From: JBGPIT01 sp041485125
Lineage (GTDB): Bacteria; Desulfobacterota; Binatia; UTPRO1
Reading direction: 5' to 3'
Length of the DNA: 9,134 nucleotides
Assembly (NCBI GenBank): GCA_041485125.1
Contig: JBGPIT010000201.1
Coordinates: 1 to 9,134 of the forward strand
Shown piece after piece: positions 5,642 to 9,134 of the stretch. The stretch's first letter is position 1. The number at the start of each line of letters is the position of its first letter. The position numbers were made by a program, and so were the translations under genes. The notes beneath the pieces are model-generated. The model did not search any database and was not told the DNA's origin. It worked only from the letters and a program-made list of their open reading frames with translations.

Positions 5642-6982
5642 GTGCTCGACGACTACGAGACGCTCAGCGCGGTCGCCATCCAGCCTGACGGGAAGATCGT
5701 GGTCGCGGGCCGCACCTGTCCCGGCGGGCTCTCCAATTGCCGCTTCGCGCGCGCGCGCTACCAGCCCAATGGCGATCTCGATCCCGCGTTCGGCAGCGAC
5801 GGCAAGGTGGAGACGAGATTCGACCTGCCGCACGGCGGCGGTGCATCGCCGCGTGACATGGCGCTGCAGCCGGACGGACGGATCATCGTCGCCGGCGCGC
5901 CCGGTTTTCTGCTCGCGCGCTACCTGCCGGACGGCAGTCTCGACGAGACGTTTGGCGACGGCGGCAAGGTGCTGTCTCTACCCGGCAACAGCAGCACGGC
6001 CTGGGCCATGGCGCTCACCGACGGCGGTGCGGTCATCGTCGCCGGCACGATCTGCGCCGATGCGATGCCCGGATCCTGCGGCTTCGGCGTGGCCCGCTAC
6101 GACGCGATCGGCGCGCTCGATCCGACGTTCGGCATGGGCGGCTTCACGGTCGCGGCGTTCGCCACCGGCCATCCTGAGAGCGACGGGTACGCGGCGCACA
6201 GCGACGCATACGCGGTCGCGGTGCAGCCCGACGGCGGCATCGTCGCGGCCGGCGTCACCGAGGACGTCGTGATCCGCGCCGTCACCGCACGTTTCACCGC
6301 GGACGGGACGCTCGATTCCTCGTTCGGCACCGGCGGCGTGTTCATGGGCATGAGTCCCAACGGCCCCGAGGGCGCACAGTCGGCCGTGGCGACTCCACCC
6401 GGGGGCATCCTGACCGCCGGCTACGAGTACCGATCCCTGACCGGCCTCGGCTCGACCATCACGCGCTTGAACCTCGACGGGACGCCCGATCTCGGATTCG
6501 GGAGCGGCGGCACGCTCGTGTTCCACCTCGCGGCATTCGGATCGACCATCGACGCGATCACTCTTCAATCGGACGGTGACATCGTCGCGGTCGGCACCGC
6601 GTACGACAGCTACGACTACGAGCGGCGATTCTTCCCGACGCGCCCCGCGGTGAGCCGGCTGCATCCCGACGGCGTGCCGGACGAGACGTTCGGCGAGGCC
6701 GGACACGTCGTGTTTGCAATGCACCCCGCGTCACCACTGGAGTTCGTGGCTGGCGCCGCCACCGACGCGAGCAGCATCGTGGTCGCGGGCGTCACCTGCG
6801 CGTCGGCAGTGGTGGGCGATTGCGACTTCGCGGTCGTGCGGCTCACCCGTCGCGACTGCGCGCCGTGCGAACGGTTGGTCGGCGATCAGTGCGTCGTGGC
6901 ACCGCGGATCGGCTGCCGCAGCGACGCGCGCTCGCGACGGAGCGTGCTCCGTATGCGCGGCGCGACCGCGCCGACAGCTTGA
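5642..6982 (+). CDS. Secreted delta-60 repeat beta-propeller protein (main body, frameshifted at both ends)
   Basis: The frame encodes tandem delta-60 repeats, with motifs such as AVAIQPDGKIVVAG, ARYLPDGSLDETFGDGGKV and ARYDAIGALDPTFGMGG. I count seven IQPDGKIVVAG-type strands, the last being ATDASSIVVAG, which fits a seven-bladed propeller; the best preserved are units 1, 2 and 4. The GTG at 5642 is not the biological start. The same frame upstream (5582-5641) already encodes GAVDASFGVDGAVTTDFTTT, and a stop at 5570-5572 closes it. Signal peptide (5443-5581) and C-terminal module (6961-7401) lie in another frame, so the intact gene would span 5443-7401 with an extra base near 5580 and a missing base near 6955. 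Cys pairs in the loops (TCPGGLSNC, TICADAMPGSC) fit an exported protein. Its function is unknown. Confidence 0.75.
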   Translation: MLDDYETLSAVAIQPDGKIVVAGRTCPGGLSNCRFARARYQPNGDLDPAFGSDGKVETRFDLPHGGGASPRDMALQPDGRIIVAGAPGFLLARYLPDGSLDETFGDGGKVLSLPGNSSTAWAMALTDGGAVIVAGTICADAMPGSCGFGVARYDAIGALDPTFGMGGFTVAAFATGHPESDGYAAHSDAYAVAVQPDGGIVAAGVTEDVVIRAVTARFTADGTLDSSFGTGGVFMGMSPNGPEGAQSAVATPPGGILTAGYEYRSLTGLGSTITRLNLDGTPDLGFGSGGTLVFHLAAFGSTIDAITLQSDGDIVAVGTAYDSYDYERRFFPTRPAVSRLHPDGVPDETFGEAGHVVFAMHPASPLEFVAGAATDASSIVVAGVTCASAVVGDCDFAVVRLTRRDCAPCERLVGDQCVVAPRIGCRSDARSRRSVLRMRGATAPTA

Positions 6983-7401
6983 CGTGGCAATGGCAAGCCG
7001 ACAACGCGCCACTCTTCGACACCGGGGACGTCGACGACTACGCCGTCTGCCTCTATGGCGGCGCGAGCGCGGAACCCGCTCTTCTCCTCCGTGCCGTCGC
7101 GGCGGGCGATCGCACCTGCGGCGCGGCCTCGTGCTGGACGCGTACGGACGGGTCGCTCGCCTACCGCGACCCCCAGCGCACCTCCGATGGTTTGCGGAGC
7201 ATCGCGATCGGCTCGGGCACCGCCGCGCGGATCACGGTGAAGGCACAAGGCACCGCGCTGCCGGTCGCGGGTCTGCCGTTCACCGCGCCCATCCTCGTTC
7301 AGCTGCAAGCGAGCGGCGGCCGGTGCTGGGAAGCGCAGTACGGATCAGCGGACGTCATCCGCAACGACGGCCGCGGCTTCCTCGCCAAGCCCCATCGGTA
7401 A
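6961..7401 (+). CDS. C-terminal Trp/Cys-rich module of the propeller protein (displaced by a frameshift)
   Basis: The frame reads DRADSLTWQWQADN, LFDTGDVDDYAVCLYGGA, GDRTCGAASCW, DGLRSIAIGSGTAARITVKA and LVQLQASGGRCWEAQYGSA, ending in FLAKPHR. I recognise this as a recurrent C-terminal module of exported proteins in deltaproteobacterium-like genomes (pattern L.W.W..G...FG.P....Y.LC...CW...VQL....G.CWEA.Y). The propeller frame ends at 6982 with unrelated residues (GATAPTA) after RSVLRMR, so a one-base loss near 6955-6965 separates the two. There is no start or ribosome-binding site of its own. It is part of the same gene as the propeller. Confidence 0.6.
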   Translation, partial: RDRADSLTWQWQADNAPLFDTGDVDDYAVCLYGGASAEPALLLRAVAAGDRTCGAASCWTRTDGSLAYRDPQRTSDGLRSIAIGSGTAARITVKAQGTALPVAGLPFTAPILVQLQASGGRCWEAQYGSADVIRNDGRGFLAKPHR

Positions 7402-7448
7402 CGGCCGTCGCTCGCGGGACCCGTTGGTGGACGGCTCCGACCCGTTCG

Positions 7449-7486
7449 GCAGAGTTGCCGAGGCGCTCGGCTTCAACCGCGGCTGA
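7449..7486 (+). pseudogene. Second copy of the exonuclease gene 3' end
   Basis: These 38 bases match 5271-5308 with three mismatches and encode GRVAEALGFNRG then TGA, against RRVAEALGFDRG then TGA at the exonuclease fragment. In the same frame the upstream bases read VDGSDPFG, which only faintly parallels the exonuclease LESPLR. It is a remnant tail without a gene body. The remainder of 7402-7538 shows no other gene. Confidence 0.6.
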
Positions 7487-7538
7487 TCTCGACGGCAGGC
7501 GGGGTCGCGAGCACGCGTTGGCTGCCCGGGCACAACGA

Positions 7539-7829
7539 CTATTCATCGCCGCCTTTCAACCGATCGCGTAGTCGCTCGAGCAGAAGCTCGTAGACGACGC
7601 TGCGCTGCTCCGCGAAGATGCATTCGATCGAGCCGCGTTTGCCGTAAGCAAACACGACCCGGTACCCACCGACTCGCAGCCGACAGTACCCTGCGAGTGG
7701 TGCTTCGAGCGGCTTCACGTCGCCTCGTTCGCGGCCGAGGTCGCGAAGCGCTCGACGCAAACGCTGCCTCGGCTCGGGCGGCAGTCGTCGAACGAAGTTG
7801 ACGACCTGCGCCGAGAGGACCACCTTCAT
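7539..7829 (-). CDS. RelE/ParE-superfamily toxin
   Basis: A 96-residue protein of normal family length. The N-terminal part (VNFVRRLPPEPRQRLRRALR) supplies the family helices. The central strands contain LEAPLAGYCRLRVGGYRVVF, the typical RelE core with its R-x-G-x-Y-R pattern, followed by IECIFAEQRSVVYELL. Proteins of this family cut ribosome-bound mRNA or, in the ParE branch, inhibit gyrase; the sequence does not decide which. Its ATG at 7829 overlaps the antitoxin stop by four bases (ATGA, 7826-7829), so translation is coupled. There is no sign of damage. The module is on the minus strand between the propeller gene and the permease fragment. Confidence 0.85.
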   Translation of the reverse strand: MKVVLSAQVVNFVRRLPPEPRQRLRRALRDLGRERGDVKPLEAPLAGYCRLRVGGYRVVFAYGKRGSIECIFAEQRSVVYELLLERLRDRLKGGDE

Positions 7830-8080
7830 TCGTCGTCGGTGGCGCTCAACGGGAAGAACCGCGTGCGGCCGGCTCGGTGATCTGCGATCGCCTTCCGTGC
7901 ACGCGGGTTCGCCAGAATTTCCATGGTCTCGACGAGGGCTTCGAGATGATCCCGCGAGACCAGATACGCCACCGTCTCGTCGTGACGAGTGATACCGACG
8001 AGCTCGCCGCTTTCGGCCTCTCTGACCAGGCGCGGCAACGTGCTCTGCGCCTGCGTCACCGAATACGTAGATTTCGCCAT
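7826..8080 (-). CDS. Phd/YefM-like antitoxin of the RelE-like module
   Basis: An 84-residue protein. MAKSTYSVTQAQSTLPRLVR, then GELVGITRHDETVAYLVSRD (residues about 1-45), form the Phd/YefM DNA-binding fold. The C-terminal tail (RKAIADHRAGRTRFFP) would bind the toxin. The start at 8080 is chosen because the family N-terminus begins there; the TTG at 8113 would place the candidate promoter inside the coding sequence. No proper Shine-Dalgarno precedes 8080, and the predicted transcript starts only a few bases ahead, so translation may be leaderless or nearly so. Two TACGTA palindromes flank the start codon and are probable autoregulatory sites. Confidence 0.85.
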   Translation of the reverse strand: MAKSTYSVTQAQSTLPRLVREAESGELVGITRHDETVAYLVSRDHLEALVETMEILANPRARKAIADHRAGRTRFFPLSATDDE

Positions 8081-8092
8081 CTCAATACGTAG
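8062..8092. promoter_or_regulatory. Candidate antitoxin operator: two AATACGTAG sites 22 bp apart
   Basis: AATACGTAG occurs at 8062-8070 and 8084-8092, each with a TACGTA palindrome. The 22-bp spacing is two helical turns. One site lies in the first codons of the antitoxin and the other touches the -10 box. The layout fits cooperative autorepression by a Phd/YefM dimer pair. Confidence 0.45.
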
Positions 8093-8120
8093 GATACGGC
8101 TACAGGCGAGCAAGCGTCAA
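8091..8120 (-). promoter_or_regulatory. Candidate promoter of the RelE/Phd module
   Basis: On the minus strand TTGACG (8120-8115) serves as a -35 box, followed by an 18-base spacer and TATCCT (8096-8091) as a -10 box. The antitoxin ATG begins ten bases after the -10, so transcription would start within a few bases of the ATG. The -35 is a five-of-six match and the -10 four of six. Confidence 0.45.
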
Positions 8121-8174
8121 GGGCGGAAGAGGTCGCGCGCGAACGCCACCACTCGGCGTCGTGTGGCCGCGCGA

Positions 8175-8687
8175 TCAAGAGACGCGCAATGCCGTCACGA
8201 CCGGGAGCCGCGCGGCGCGGATCGCGGGGAAGAGGCCGCCGACGAGGCCGATCAGCAGCGCCCAGACGAGTCCTTGCACGACGAGCGCGCGCGTCACGCG
8301 GAAATCGAACGCGACCTGGGAGAAGGTGTTGAAGTTGAGGGTCGAGAGCGAGGCGCCGTCGCAGTAGACGTAGGCGAGCGCCGCGCCGGCGACGCCGCCG
8401 AGGAGCGCGAGCGCGAGCGCCTCGAGCAGCACCGAGACGACGACCGGGAGGCTGCCGAAACCGATCGCGCGTAAGGTCGCGATCTCGACCTGGCGGCTCG
8501 CGACCGCCGAGTACATGCAGTTGAGCGCCCCGAAGGTGGCGCCGATCGCCATGAAGACGGCGACGGTGTAGCCGAGGACGTCGATCAGCGTCGCCAGTAC
8601 CGTCGCCTGCTTGGCGTAGTACTCGGGCTCGCGCAGCAGATTGATGGAGAAGCGCGGGTCGGCGTCGATCAGTCGATAGTCGACATT
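8175..8687 (-). pseudogene. FtsX/MacB-type ABC transporter permease, C-terminal part cut at the 89-bp repeat
   Basis: About 170 codons remain. The sequence begins NVDYRLIDADPRFSINLLRE at the left edge of repeat copy 3. It then has three membrane helices (around VLATLIDVLGYTVAVFMAIG, VVVSVLLEALALALLGGVAG and VVQGLVWALLIGLVGGLFPA) and the FtsX-family loop SRQVEIATLRAIGFG between the first two. The ending AARLPVVTALRVS is a normal MacB-like C-terminus. The first helix and most of the periplasmic domain, roughly half of a 380-400-residue permease, are missing upstream. The frame stays open through the repeat into the ParE-like fragment, but the joined reading makes no biological sense as one protein. 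No ATPase or adaptor gene is adjacent. Confidence 0.78.
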
Positions 8688-8689
8688 AG

Positions 8690-8778
8690 GTTGATAGTAA
8701 TCTTTAGCGGCCTTTTCGCACTGGCAGGGCAACATAACGTTCGATCTCGGACGTTCGCCTTTGTACTGTCGTTCGCTA
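8690..8778. repeat. 89-bp dispersed repeat, copy 3
   Basis: It is the same length and orientation as copies 1 and 2, with TTCGCACTGG where they have TTCGCGCTGG. It joins the truncated permease (left, minus strand) to a truncated ParE-like toxin (right, minus strand). Read on the minus strand in the toxin frame it has no stop and encodes SERQYKGERPRSNVMLPCQ followed by CEKAAKDYYQ. Confidence 0.95.
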
Positions 8779-9011
8779 CAGATCAGAAACCGTCGAAATC
8801 CTGCCACGGGCCACACGCGGACCGCGTGCAGTCTCCGCGAACCGTAGGAGCGGAGCACCCCAACGTCGGGCATGGTCCGTAGACGCTCGAAGGCGTCCTC
8901 GAGGGCGATTGCGTAGCGATGCGCGACAGCCGGACGTTCCCCGGCGAGGTACGCGACCTGCTCCGCGATATCTTCCTCAGCTGCGCGCCGCTGAACGAGT
9001 CGCCGCCCCAT
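8779..9011 (-). pseudogene. ParE-like toxin, truncated at the 89-bp repeat
   Basis: The first 77 residues fit a RelE/ParE-superfamily toxin: LVQRRAAEEDIAEQVAYLAG (helix 1), RYAIALEDAFERLRTMPDVG (helix 2), then LHAVRVWPVAGFRRFLI (central strands). The usual last 15-25 residues, which carry the final strands and the RVLHG-type ending, are replaced by repeat-encoded residues. The ATG at 9011 has AAGGGG five bases upstream, so the start is sound. It overlaps the antitoxin gene by 35 bases. Loss of the final strands should impair the toxin, although a product ending in repeat-plus-permease sequence could still be made. Confidence 0.7.
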
Positions 9012-9134
9012 TCCGCCCCTTCTTCCGCTTGTCCTCGGCGACCTCGTCGATGAGCGCGTGCATCCGCTTGAAAAACGTCTTCGGCGCCACCCGACTGCGC
9101 TGGCTCTTGAGACCTTCGAGCAACCGCGCTTCCA
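8977..9134 (-). CDS. ParD-like antitoxin, C-terminal part (partial at right edge)
   Basis: The minus strand enters the right edge in frame as EARLLEGLKSQRSRVAPKTF, then FKRMHALIDEVAEDKRKKGR, and stops at 8977-8979. LLEGLKS is typical of the segment following the ribbon-helix-helix domain in ParD-type antitoxins. The basic Ala/Arg tail overlaps the ParE-like start by 35 bases, the antitoxin-first overlapping order normal for these modules. The DNA-binding domain lies outside the window, so the family call rests on the tail and the context. Confidence 0.6.
   Translation of the reverse strand, partial: EARLLEGLKSQRSRVAPKTFFKRMHALIDEVAEDKRKKGRNGAATRSAARS

Noticed and set aside
3463..8778. The 89-bp repeats as integron attC sites or CRISPR repeats
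   Set aside because: No clear attC R and L boxes (RYYYAAC...GTTRRRY) or integrase are visible, neighbouring genes are fragments rather than whole cassettes, and the copies are separated by kilobases rather than short spacers.
8175..9011. A single functional toxin-permease fusion protein
   Set aside because: The toxin lacks its last strands, the permease lacks its N-terminal half, and the join is exactly the dispersed repeat, so the open frame is better explained by chance joining.

Overview
This window is GC-rich bacterial DNA. The combination of delta-60 beta-propeller repeats with a Trp-rich C-terminal module (a pairing I associate with deltaproteobacterium-like and Binatota-like metagenome genomes), an FtsX-type permease and many toxin-antitoxin genes points to a soil or sediment proteobacterial-type lineage. 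That placement is inference; no rRNA or tRNA gene is present to confirm it.

Left part (1-3425), mostly intact genes. The 5' end of a response-regulator gene runs off the left edge on the minus strand. Next come a zinc-ribbon/DUF1003 two-helix membrane protein (minus) and a 465-residue protein with a DisA_N/diadenylate-cyclase-like C-terminal domain that keeps both the DGA and RHR motifs (minus; closest by eye to the 'DACNV' probable sensor family). Divergent from it is a plus-strand pair joined by an ATGA stop/start overlap. The first is a small protein with two SAP-like helical repeats. The second is a membrane-anchored coiled-coil protein built from three near-identical 84-bp units, each exactly four heptads.

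Right part (3426-9134), a mosaic. Three direct copies of an 89-bp sequence lie at 3463-3551, 4830-4918 and 8690-8778. At copies 2 and 3 the genes on both sides are cut off at the repeat edge: an acyl-CoA-dehydrogenase-family piece against a 5'-3' exonuclease C-terminus, and a ParE-type toxin against the C-terminal half of an FtsX-family permease. Three minus-strand toxin-antitoxin modules lie among the copies: PIN toxin with Phd-like antitoxin, RelE-like toxin with Phd-like antitoxin, and a truncated ParE-like toxin with a ParD-like antitoxin that runs off the right edge. Between copies 2 and 3 is a plus-strand secreted seven-repeat delta-60 propeller gene broken by two apparent frameshifts. 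It is flanked by two versions of the same 38-bp exonuclease 3' end.

The most interesting points are the 89-bp repeat as a breakpoint or cassette boundary (with assembly chimerism as the main competing explanation), the coupled SAP-like/coiled-coil gene pair beside a divergent DisA_N-like protein, and the operator and promoter layout of the RelE/Phd module.
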